A stretch of 64,000 nt of DNA, taken from the IMG/VR virus record IMGVR_UViG_3300038424_000709, positions 50,184 to 114,183 of that record. One strand, written 5' to 3'. Source of the stretch: a virus. Each line of letters starts with the position of its first letter. Within the stretch, counting starts at the first letter, position 1. Both the position numbers and the translations under genes were made by a program. Shown here one piece after another: positions 34,152 to 41,500 of the stretch. The notes beneath the pieces were generated by a model. The model saw only the letters and a program-made list of their open reading frames with translations. It searched no databases and was not told where the DNA came from.

Positions 34152-35038
34152 CAGCTATGCGCTTGGATGCCCATGTAGGCCTTTATGAAAGTCGCGGCCG
34201 CCTGGGCGCACAGGGAGTTCGCGTATCCCTTTAACCTTGCCTTCCGGTTCGGCGTGCCCTCGACGAACGGCGAATAAACCTGGGTATCGCCATGGCGCAC
34301 AAGTCCCAGATCAGTGGCAAGCCCTGGAGCCACCTCGCAAAACAGGGGTTCAGGCACCCTGGGAATGGGGCGGTACCTTCCGTCCCGGCAGAAGATCCAG
34401 ACGGGATCGGACCAAGGATTTCCCCCAGGAAGATCAGGTGCGCCACTTGGTTGTTCAACTGCTCCCCCTTCTTCCCCCCGCCCCGTTCCTCGTACGTCCT
34501 GAGGTTCGGGAAGCGGTAGTCCCTGGCCGTCGGGGTGGCCCATCCCGCCGTCAGGGCCGCCGACTGAAGGTCCCCCCCTCCCGACTTTGTCCTCCCCCTG
34601 GCCCGCTTCTCCTCTGCGCTCTCCCCGCCTCCAGTGCAGGTTATGGGGGTCGGCCATCCCGCCTTCTGCGCCACAATCCCCAGGGACCCCGAGCCTATCC
34701 CCTTCCCCGGGTACCTCTCGTACTCCGTCCGCTTCCGCCTTTCCCAGTTCTCCAGGGACTCGTCCGCCCCCCCGACCTTGGGGCTCGGCCACCCCGCCAG
34801 CTTCGCCGCCTCGCAGAGGTAGAGCGGGACGGTCGTCTGCCCGTGGTTCTCCAGCCTCCATTTTGCCAATTTGTCGATGATCTCCCGCCGCCGTTCCCGC
34901 TCCGCCACGGTCGGACTCGGCCACGAAGTACAATCGTTTCCTGATGTGCGGCGCGCCGAGATTGCAGGCAGCCAGACCATGTGCCCCGAAGGCGTAGCCC
35001 TCCGCTTCCAGGTCGTCCTGAACAAGGTCGAGCCACAC
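34151..35038 (-). CDS. C-terminal part of a cytosine-C5 DNA methyltransferase (after an amber codon)
   Basis: The frame continues from the N-terminal part past TAG 35222-35224 and stays open to TGA 34151. Family motifs are visible: FGEQVAS (upstream of the GTG at 35038, equivalent to the ENV motif), WLDLVQDDLEAEGYAFGA, APHIRKRLYFVA (motif VIII region) and, after a variable target-recognition stretch, the C-terminal DGRYRPIPRVPEPL and KGYANSLCAQAAATFIKA (motif X region). The first start codon after the amber is GTG 35038. In its middle (about 34,950-34,400) third-position GC bias is lost in this frame, while another frame (34231) keeps it. Confidence 0.6.
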   Translation of the reverse strand: MWLDLVQDDLEAEGYAFGAHGLAACNLGAPHIRKRLYFVAESDRGGAGTAAGDHRQIGKMEAGEPRADDRPALPLRGGEAGGVAEPQGRGGGRVPGELGKAEADGVREVPGEGDRLGVPGDCGAEGGMADPHNLHWRRGERRGEAGQGEDKVGRGGPSVGGPDGGMGHPDGQGLPLPEPQDVRGTGRGEEGGAVEQPSGAPDLPGGNPWSDPVWIFCRDGRYRPIPRVPEPLFCEVAPGLATDLGLVRHGDTQVYSPFVEGTPNRKARLKGYANSLCAQAAATFIKAYMGIQAHS

Positions 35039-35373
35039 TTTTCCGTCAGCCCCGCCAGCCTTGCGTGCAGCCCTTCCGCCAGATTGCCCGACGACCTTGG
35101 AGGACGCGACCTGCTCCCCGAAGACGACGAGGGGACGGCACTCGCGGATGAGGGAGAACCAGGCTGGCCAGAGGTGACGTTCGTCGGCGGCCCCTCTCCT
35201 CCTTCCCGCGTCGGAATAGGGCTAGCAGGGGCAGGAGCCGGTCCAGCACCCGAAGTCGTCGGGGACTCCCGCGAGGCGGAGGGCGTAGGGCCAGACCCCG
35301 ATTCCGGCGAACCAATGGCACTGGGCGAACCCCCGGACGTCGTCGGGACGGACGTTCCTGATGTCTCGCTCAT
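34231..35373 (-). CDS. overlapping alternative-frame protein within the methyltransferase gene
   Basis: This 380-residue frame lies inside the methyltransferase gene in a different frame. Its first 95 residues are Ser/Pro-rich, then come STLFRTTWKRRATPSGHMVW, AISARRTSGNDCTSWPSPT, and repeated AGWPSPK / AGWPTPI / AGWATPTARD blocks. I recall this pattern from proteins annotated near phage cytosine methyltransferases, but cannot confirm it. Third codon positions between about 34,950 and 34,400 are strongly G/C in this frame and mixed in the methyltransferase frame, which argues that it is translated, at least there. Alternatives: a frameshifted part of one protein, or a conserved shadow. Start ATG 35373 has no clear ribosome site. 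Confidence 0.4.
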   Translation of the reverse strand: MSETSGTSVPTTSGGSPSAIGSPESGSGPTPSASRESPTTSGAGPAPAPASPIPTREGGEGPPTNVTSGQPGSPSSASAVPSSSSGSRSRPPRSSGNLAEGLHARLAGLTEKCGSTLFRTTWKRRATPSGHMVWLPAISARRTSGNDCTSWPSPTVAERERRREIIDKLAKWRLENHGQTTVPLYLCEAAKLAGWPSPKVGGADESLENWERRKRTEYERYPGKGIGSGSLGIVAQKAGWPTPITCTGGGESAEEKRARGRTKSGGGDLQSAALTAGWATPTARDYRFPNLRTYEERGGGKKGEQLNNQVAHLIFLGEILGPIPSGSSAGTEGTAPFPGCLNPCFARWLQGLPLIWDLCAMAIPRFIRRSSRARRTGRQG

Positions 35374-35470
35374 CGACCTCTCCCTCGGGAATCTGGCCCG
35401 CCGCCATGAGCCTGCGCAGCCATTCCGCGCAGAACGGATCGATTTCGTTGTAGTAGGCCCATCTGGGCAT
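35222..35470 (-). CDS. N-terminal part of a cytosine-C5 DNA methyltransferase, stopped at the PCQ motif
   Basis: Residues 54-58 are FAGIG, the S-adenosylmethionine-binding motif I, followed by WPYALRLAGV, and residues 80-82 are C-P-C, the catalytic Pro-Cys. In C5 methyltransferases the next residue is a conserved Gln (PCQ); here codon 83 is TAG instead, a single base change from CAG. The same frame resumes with PYSDAGRRRGAADERHLWP, matching the family consensus. So the gene is either inactivated by a nonsense mutation or requires amber suppression. ATG 35470 lies 8 nt after a GGTATTA element and lacks a ribosome site. Confidence 0.65.
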   Translation of the reverse strand: MPRWAYYNEIDPFCAEWLRRLMAAGQIPEGEVDERDIRNVRPDDVRGFAQCHWFAGIGVWPYALRLAGVPDDFGCWTGSCPC

Positions 35471-35476
35471 GCTAGG

Positions 35477-35484
35477 CTAATACC
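35477..35484 (-). promoter_or_regulatory. GGTATTAG element 6-8 nt before the methyltransferase start
   Basis: Minus-strand GGTATTAG directly before ATG 35470; a transcript starting just downstream would be nearly leaderless, matching the absence of a ribosome site. Confidence 0.25.
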
Positions 35485-35511
35485 ATCGGCACCGGAAGGC
35501 GCAGGCCGCCC

Positions 35512-36735
35512 TCATTCCAGGAAGATCGGCGTGAACACCGACTTGCTGTTCCATTTGCGGTTGACCAGGAAGAACGCCTGCTGGGGCTTCTGGTACGGGG
35601 CCCGAATCCTGACGGCAAAGTCGTTGTAGCCTATCAGGGAGCCGTTCATCACGAACTTCGAGTTGTCGATCAGGCGGTGGAAGTGCCCGAATATGTCGAG
35701 GTCTGCCTGCTGCGTCATGTCCCACTGCGCCAGTGCGCGGTTGATGGGGATCTCCACCCCCCCGATGCCGCCGTTGAAGTTGATGGCGTGCCCGTGATGG
35801 CACCTGATCCGGTACTTGTTGTCGAACAGCCCGATCCAGGAATGGTAGCCCTCGGCTATCTGGAACTGGAGCCTGTCCTCGCCCTCGAAGAGGTCCCGAA
35901 GGTGGTAGTATATCAGGCGCTCCAGGGAATGCCCGGCCTCGGTGACCCCCCGCGTCTTCTCCGTGGTGCGCGAGTGGTTCCCGTAGTGGCACGGGATGAC
36001 GAACCTGACGTCCTTCTCGACGTTCTCCAGCAGGAACTTGAGGCCGCTCCTCAGCATCCCCTCGACCTTGTAGACGGCCTCCATGGGGAGCAGGTTGTTG
36101 TTCTCCAGGAACTCCTCGTGGATGTGGTTCGTGATGAAGTCCCCGAGCAGCGCCACGACGAGGGTGTTTATCGCCGTGTCCCTCCTGAGGATGTCGTACA
36201 TCCTGTGGACGCCCTGCCAGTATTTGGTCGCCCGTTTGTCCCCGATTTTCAGGTTGAACTCGTTCTTGTAGCTTACGGTCGCCGGGGCCACGTTCTCCTC
36301 GATGTGCCAGTCGCTGGCGATGGTCACCGCCACCGACTCCGACCCCGTGGACGGGGTCTTGGGGGCGATGATGGTTACCTGGGGGTTGTGCTTCTTCAGC
36401 GAGAGGGCCACCTCCAGGTTCTTTTCCAGCAGTACGATGCGCTCGGTGGCGCTCTTGAGCCGCGCCCCCACGCCCGCCTGCTTCGCCTTGACCTTTTCCT
36501 TCTCCAGTTCCAATTGGTGCTCGGGCGGGAGGGACGTGTCGGAGGTGCTTCCCACCGTGGGGAGCTTGGCCTCCTCCATGAATGCGGCAAACTTGGCGAA
36601 CTGGTCTCCCCACCTGTTGCCGAACCTGCTATGGGTACGGAACCAATCGCGGCTGAACGGCTTCCGGTCGTTTTTGTCGAAAAGGGCCTTCGCCTCGGCT
36701 ATGAGCTCCTTCTTGCTTGGCTTTTGATGTTTCAA
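35512..36735 (-). CDS. calcineurin-like metallophosphoesterase
   Basis: A 407-residue protein with the metallophosphoesterase motif series: SDWH (D142, H144), LGDF (about 198-200), GNHSR (252-256), HHGH (near 318) and FGHFH (near 349). These ligands bind two metal ions in Mre11/SbcD-type nucleases and other phosphoesterases. Residues 1-60 form a basic domain (FSRDWFRTHSRFGNRWGDQF) similar to N-terminal DNA-binding segments, followed by a coiled coil (70-115). A SbcD-like role together with the split SMC ATPase (2268, 18507) is plausible but inferred. ATG 36735 has GAGGAGGAAAC upstream. Confidence 0.75.
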   Translation of the reverse strand: MKHQKPSKKELIAEAKALFDKNDRKPFSRDWFRTHSRFGNRWGDQFAKFAAFMEEAKLPTVGSTSDTSLPPEHQLELEKEKVKAKQAGVGARLKSATERIVLLEKNLEVALSLKKHNPQVTIIAPKTPSTGSESVAVTIASDWHIEENVAPATVSYKNEFNLKIGDKRATKYWQGVHRMYDILRRDTAINTLVVALLGDFITNHIHEEFLENNNLLPMEAVYKVEGMLRSGLKFLLENVEKDVRFVIPCHYGNHSRTTEKTRGVTEAGHSLERLIYYHLRDLFEGEDRLQFQIAEGYHSWIGLFDNKYRIRCHHGHAINFNGGIGGVEIPINRALAQWDMTQQADLDIFGHFHRLIDNSKFVMNGSLIGYNDFAVRIRAPYQKPQQAFFLVNRKWNSKSVFTPIFLE

Positions 36736-36823
36736 GTTTCCTCCTCGTGCGGCCGGATTGCCGCTTTGCCAAATCGTTTTCTCGGATGAGATTGCATCGC
36801 TAATAAAGGGTTTCGTAGACTGC

Positions 36824-36934
36824 CTATCCGAGATGCGGGCTATCCTTCGGCTCGTTCTGGTCCGCCTTCTCCCTTGCCTTTCCTTCCCGCCTTTCCCACT
36901 GCTTAATCCCGTCCCATAATACCGTGATTTTCAA
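36824..36934 (-). CDS. possible small ORF in the divergent gap
   Basis: In the 219-nt gap between the phosphoesterase and the pyrophosphatase-like gene, a TTG-started frame of 36 codons ends in TAG at 36824. The predicted peptide is very charged (WDGIKQWERREGKAREKADQ). The ribosome site AAAGGA is only one base from TTG, which is too close. It could equally be chance; reported because the composition is protein-like. Confidence 0.2.
   Translation of the reverse strand: MKITVLWDGIKQWERREGKAREKADQNEPKDSPHLG
36916..36923 (-). promoter_or_regulatory. GGTATTAT element in the phosphoesterase/pyrophosphatase divergent gap
   Basis: Minus-strand GGTATTAT followed by GGGA. The same 12-base string up to GGGA occurs at 61151-61162 on the same strand, upstream of the Clp gene. 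Confidence 0.25.
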
Positions 36935-36954
36935 GTCCTTTATCAGGGGGGCGC

Positions 36955-37836
36955 ATGGATTTGGAATCTAGCTTTCGGGTGACGGGGAAGCTCCCGCAGC
37001 ACCACAACGTCAAACTGCATGGCCTGGACATTATCGTCGAGTGGCCCAGGGGATCGATCCGGGAGGGCAAGGACAAAGACGGGAAACCTTGGAGAAGAGA
37101 AATGCGTTGTGATTACGGTTTCGTGGACGACACCTCCGCCAAGGGCGACAAGGAGCCCCTGGACGTATACATAGGGCCCTTCAGGGACTCGGAAAAGGCC
37201 TACATAGTGGAGCAGCTCAAGGAGGACGGGGAGGCGCTGGACGAGTACAAGGCGGTCCTCGGGTGCAACAGCCTGGAGGAGGCCCAGGCCCTCTACCTGG
37301 CGCACTATCCCAAGGGATGGGGGGACAAGAGGCTGGGGGACGTGCACGAGGTCGAACTGGACGACCTGAGGCCCGCCATCGAGAAGCACCAGGAAGCCGT
37401 CAAGGAAGGCCCGGGCACCGTCGACGACGAAGAAAAGGAAGAAAAGGGGGCGTCCAAGGAGGGAGCCATGGCTTTGGCCGATGGGGCGGAAAATGTCAGG
37501 ATCGGGACGAGGCTCACCGGGTTCGCCGGGCATGGCCCGGCGACGTGCATGAACTGCCATTTTCGGACCCCCCACTCGAAGGACGAGGACGGGAACGAGG
37601 TCGATTCGTGCTCCCACCCCGCCGTGATGAAGGACCCGGACATCAAGCCCGAGAAGAAGCTCCCCGATGGGGCCGTCAAGGTAGGTTACGACGATTGGTG
37701 CGCATTCTTCCGTCCTCCTGAAAAGGAGGGGGAAGAGGAAGGCAAGGAAGAAGGCGCTGGCCAGGAAGTCAAGGCGTCCTCGGCCTGCGAAATCATCGGC
37801 TCCTCGTACATCAAGACCCTTAGATTCATGGACTAG
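36955..37836 (+). CDS. inorganic pyrophosphatase-like (InPase, polyvalent-type) protein with zinc motif
   Basis: A 293-residue protein. Residues 50-135 match the pyrophosphatase-like domain found in phage polyvalent proteins: RCDYGFVDDT (Y54, D58), PLDVYIGPF (D70), DEYKAVLG (about 96-103) and GWGDKRLGDVHEVEL. This fold hydrolyses pyrophosphate or related anions; here its substrate is unknown. A Glu/Lys-rich linker follows, then a four-Cys zinc-type motif (C198, C201, C219, C249). It immediately precedes the JAMM gene and the 17.5-kb polyvalent gene, which supports a shared host-interaction role. A GGTATTAT element lies upstream in the gap. Confidence 0.6.
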   Translation: MDLESSFRVTGKLPQHHNVKLHGLDIIVEWPRGSIREGKDKDGKPWRREMRCDYGFVDDTSAKGDKEPLDVYIGPFRDSEKAYIVEQLKEDGEALDEYKAVLGCNSLEEAQALYLAHYPKGWGDKRLGDVHEVELDDLRPAIEKHQEAVKEGPGTVDDEEKEEKGASKEGAMALADGAENVRIGTRLTGFAGHGPATCMNCHFRTPHSKDEDGNEVDSCSHPAVMKDPDIKPEKKLPDGAVKVGYDDWCAFFRPPEKEGEEEGKEEGAGQEVKASSACEIIGSSYIKTLRFMD

Positions 37837-37877
37837 GACTGGCTTCGCGGAATTCCTGCCCGGGAAGGCCGGACCAA

Positions 37878-37885
37878 GGTATAAT
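37878..37885 (+). promoter_or_regulatory. TATAAT -10-like element upstream of the JAMM gene
   Basis: GGTATAAT lies 20 nt before ATG 37906. TATAAT is a perfect -10 hexamer, notable in this GC-rich sequence, but no convincing -35 is seen 17 nt upstream. It belongs to a family of GGTATTA-like elements before several genes in this window. Confidence 0.4.
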
Positions 37886-37905
37886 AGTCTTGGAGGACCC
37901 TCGGG

Positions 37906-38433
37906 ATGCTCGCTCCCTTTTTCAAGGTCGTGGTGGACAAGAAGGAGGAGAGGAAGTTCCGCCGCCGCGCCCTGGGCCACTATCCCAACGAATACGTCGA
38001 GGCGCTCTGGGGAAGGATACATGGCGACACCCTCTACGTGGTGGCGTTCGTGCGCATGGAGCACAAGGGGCACCGGCGCTCCATAGAGTACGAGGACTCG
38101 GAGCTCGACGAGCACGAGGACGACGCCAGGGAGGCGGGGATGAGCTTCCTCGGCACCATCCACACGCACCCGAACTTCTCCGACACCCGCTTCGGAGACG
38201 CCGACCTGGCCTCCGCCCAGGAGTCGCAGGAGCTGGTGATGGGGATACTCGCCATCGAAACGTCGAGGGACGGGAAGCCGCTGAAAAGACGCCGCTGCCG
38301 CATGGCGTACTGGCCGGTTTCGAGGCCCCTCTTGACGGAGCGCAGGGAGGAGTACGCCAACGGCCACCGGGCGTCCTTCTACGCCAAGAAGGGAAGCCTC
38401 CGCAAGCACTGCTGCAAGCCCGCCAAGCCCTAA
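37906..38433 (+). CDS. JAMM/MPN-type metallopeptidase
   Basis: A 175-residue protein with the JAMM signature: E32 in VEALWGRI, then FLGTIHTHP (H86, H88) and GDADLASA (D98/D100), the Glu, His-x-His and Asp zinc ligands of deubiquitinase-like and phage-tail JAB peptidases. The N-terminal 20 residues and basic C-terminus are variable. It is separated from the pyrophosphatase-like gene by about 69 nt that contain a near-consensus TATAAT and a GGAGGACC ribosome site, so it has its own promoter and leader. It may cut ubiquitin-like or isopeptide bonds, or process the giant polyvalent protein next to it; neither is shown. Confidence 0.7.
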   Translation: MLAPFFKVVVDKKEERKFRRRALGHYPNEYVEALWGRIHGDTLYVVAFVRMEHKGHRRSIEYEDSELDEHEDDAREAGMSFLGTIHTHPNFSDTRFGDADLASAQESQELVMGILAIETSRDGKPLKRRRCRMAYWPVSRPLLTERREEYANGHRASFYAKKGSLRKHCCKPAKP

Positions 38434-38540
38434 CCTTTCTTCTTCCAAGTCTTCAACTTCCCATTTCTCAATCAGGGGCTCCAGGCCCCCGAAGACGGCG
38501 TACAAGCCTGCCCGGTCCCGCCGTCGAGCGAGATATGCTA

Positions 38541-38552
38541 CGATGCGCATCG
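38541..38552. promoter_or_regulatory. perfect 12-bp palindrome over the start codon of the giant gene
   Basis: CGATGCGCATCG is a perfect inverted repeat containing the ATG of the 5,845-codon gene. It could be an operator or an RNA hairpin that limits initiation; chance is possible at this length. Confidence 0.3.
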
Positions 38553-41500
38553 CACAAAACCCGCTCCTCAGGACAGCATGGCAGGAAATCAGTTATAACA
38601 CGCCTCATTACGACCTAATCGGCGGAATCCTGGAAAACGACCCGGACCTGGAGGCATGGGCCGACAACGAGCACCTTTCCGACCCCGAGGGCTTTGTGCG
38701 GATGCTGTCCGGCAAGAAGGTAGGCGTCATCGACATCATGTTCGCCTCCCCTCGCGGCGAGGGCTGGGGAAACAAGACGCTGGAAAGGTTTACCCGGCAG
38801 GCAAGGCGCATGGGATGCGACGCCGTCGTCCTCCTGGTCGGCATATACGAGAAGAACGTTAGGGCGCTCAAGGGCATGAACCTGGCCAAATGGTACGAAC
38901 GCCACGGCTTCGAGCACGTGGGCATGGCAGGCGGAGAATGGGCCGAGGAGGGCGAGAAGCCCACCCTCCCCCTGATGGTCAAGTGGCTCGTCCCCCAGGA
39001 ACCCGCCCGCCCGAAAAAGGCGACTGGGACGCCCGCATTCACCTGCCAGCTCGAAATCGTGGACGCCCACAGGGACGAGCTTTTCGGCAGGGTCACGGCA
39101 TGGGCCGGGGAGGACGCCGGGGCGTGGAAGTCCGTCCCTGATGGCAAGGGCGGCCATACGGAGACGAGGCGGGGCGTCAAGGTGGGTTACCTGCACTTCT
39201 CCGAATACAGGGACGAGGTGTGGGTGCAGTACGTCTTCGTCGATCCCGCCTGGCGGCGCAAGGGCGTGGCCACCGCCATGTACGAGAAGGTTGGGCAGGA
39301 GTTCCCGGGCGAAAAGATAACCAGCAGCGGCACCACGGGCGAGGGCGGCAAGCTGCGCAAGTCCCTCAATCAAAAAGGCATAGTAGCCAAGGCCATGGAC
39401 TACGGGCAGGTCAGGAACGTCCTCGCGTCCCTGATGCCCGACGTCCGGGGGGACCTCCCCGTTCCCGAGCTCAAGGTCGTGAACAACATAAAGTCCCGCT
39501 GGCTGGGGGATTGCAGGTGGACGATTGGAAAGCCCAACACCGTCATCACCCTCCAGAAATCTATTTGCGGGGACGATGAAACCCTTCGGCGCATCCTCGC
39601 CCATGAGCTTGCCCACCACGAGGAGATGCTCGTCTACTGGCAGGGAAAGCTCAACGAGGGCATGACCCCCCAGACCGTGAAGATGCTGAGTGGCGTCATG
39701 GGCGGGCACGGGAGGTCCTGGAAGGAAGTCGCCGACCGCTGGAACGCCAAGTACGGCAAGGACTTCGTAACGGAGAAATCCGACCAAGCGATGGTGGTGG
39801 AATACGACGAGAAGCCGTTCTACGTCCTCCTCCACAGGTATCCCTACGGGAACAACAACCGGCTGTGGCAATATTCCGCCCACCTCTCCCAGAAGCAGAA
39901 AGAGCTGCTGGCGACCCCCAAGCTGCAGGACCCGGGCCAGTACAAGCTCGTCGAAACGACCGACCGCAGGTTCCTGTGCAAGGCGGGCATCTCCCCCTAC
40001 GGCGGGTACGCAATCGCAAGGGGGCCGGAGCTGGAGGCCAAGTTCGACGAGATGTGGGGGCAGCCCGACGTGCGGGAAGGATGGCTGACCTCCGTCACGG
40101 CCAGCTCGTCGGGCGGGGGAGCCATGGACGCCCTCCTGCGCAGGATCAACTCCAAGGACTGGTGGCATGTCCCGCCCGAGGACCCCAAGGCATATAGCAA
40201 GAGGGGGCAGTTCCTCGCCTCCACCTTCAGGGAGGCGGAGTTCTGGGGCAGGCCGTTAGACGCCCCGCTCCACGTCCACGTGGCCAATCCCCTCGTGGGG
40301 GACGAGGAGAGCATCCTCCGGGATCTCGGCCTCGGGGGAATCCCGGACGATGCTGGCGTGGCCGCAAGGTTCTTCCTGGACGCCAGGATGAAGCAGGAGG
40401 CGGAGAAACGGGGGTTCGACTCCATAGTCCTGTTCAGCCCGAGCAACTACAAGAGGTTCGTCGGGCAGGGCACCGTCCCGATAAGCATCGAGCTCAACGT
40501 CTTCAAGCCCGTGTTCGCGCCCGAGAACAAACAAGCGGCGGGAAGGGCGGGCAATGTGGGCACGGCCTGGCACGGGACGTCGGAAGATGCCGCCTACTCC
40601 ATAAAGGAGAAGGGCCTCGTGCCCGGCAAGTTCTGGGGGACGGCGTACGCCACCCCGGACAAGGGCCTGGCCATATACTATGCCCTCGGCGATGCCCTGG
40701 GCAAGGGCCTCAAGGAGGGCATCGATCCCGAGAAGGAGCCCGGGAGGATGCCGGACGTGTTCCTCGTCCGCATAGACGACCCCAGGGGAGCGGGGATGGA
40801 CCTCCAGCCGAGGGTAGGATTGGGCGACGACGAAATCGACGTGTACCTCAAGCGCGGGCCGGTCGGCCCCCAGCACATAAGCGCCGTGGAGCGCTACCGG
40901 TACAAGGACCTCCTGCCCTACCTCAAGAAGCGCATCTCCCCGACCGCACGGTGGCAGGGGGTGAAGAAGGGAATCTCCAGGGTGCCGCCCTACCGTACGG
41001 AGGGAATCAAAAAGGCGGCGGCAAGGCCGATCCGCACGCCAGCCTTGGACGCGTGGTTCGGAAACTCCAGGGTGGTGGATGCAGCGGGAAGGCCGCTGGT
41101 CGTCTACCATGGCAGCAAGTCCCCGTGGGTGTCGTCGTTCGACCTGGGCATGGCAGGCACTTCGTGGGCCGGTGCGGCGGGTGTCGAAAAGGGAATCTGG
41201 TTCACGTCCAGCAAGGACAATGCCAGGTTCTTCTCTGACTCGGGCCCCAAGAAGAAGGCGGACGAGGCAAGCATTCAGGGATACGGCAAGGACGGAGAGT
41301 TCTATGCGGCGGTCTTTACCCTCCGGGAGGAGCCGATCTTCTCGGTCGGCCCCTACCCCACCATCGAGAAGGCCGAGGAAGAGGCCAAGAGCCAAGCCCG
41401 GATGTACAACAGGAAGCTTCGCACCGACACCCATGTCATGGCGGTGTACCTCAAGATCGAAAACCCGCTCGTGCTCGACGGCATAGTCCCCCGCAAGGCG

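Noticed and set aside
38434-38542. Possible terminator in the gap before the giant gene (GGGGC-TCCAG-GCCCC hairpin)
   Set aside because: Stem is only five base pairs and has no T-run; not enough to call a terminator.
36943-38550. 535-codon minus-strand frame opposite the pyrophosphatase-like and JAMM genes
   Set aside because: Open because of G/C-rich third positions; it lies opposite two genes with clear family motifs and has no ribosome site. Treated as a shadow.
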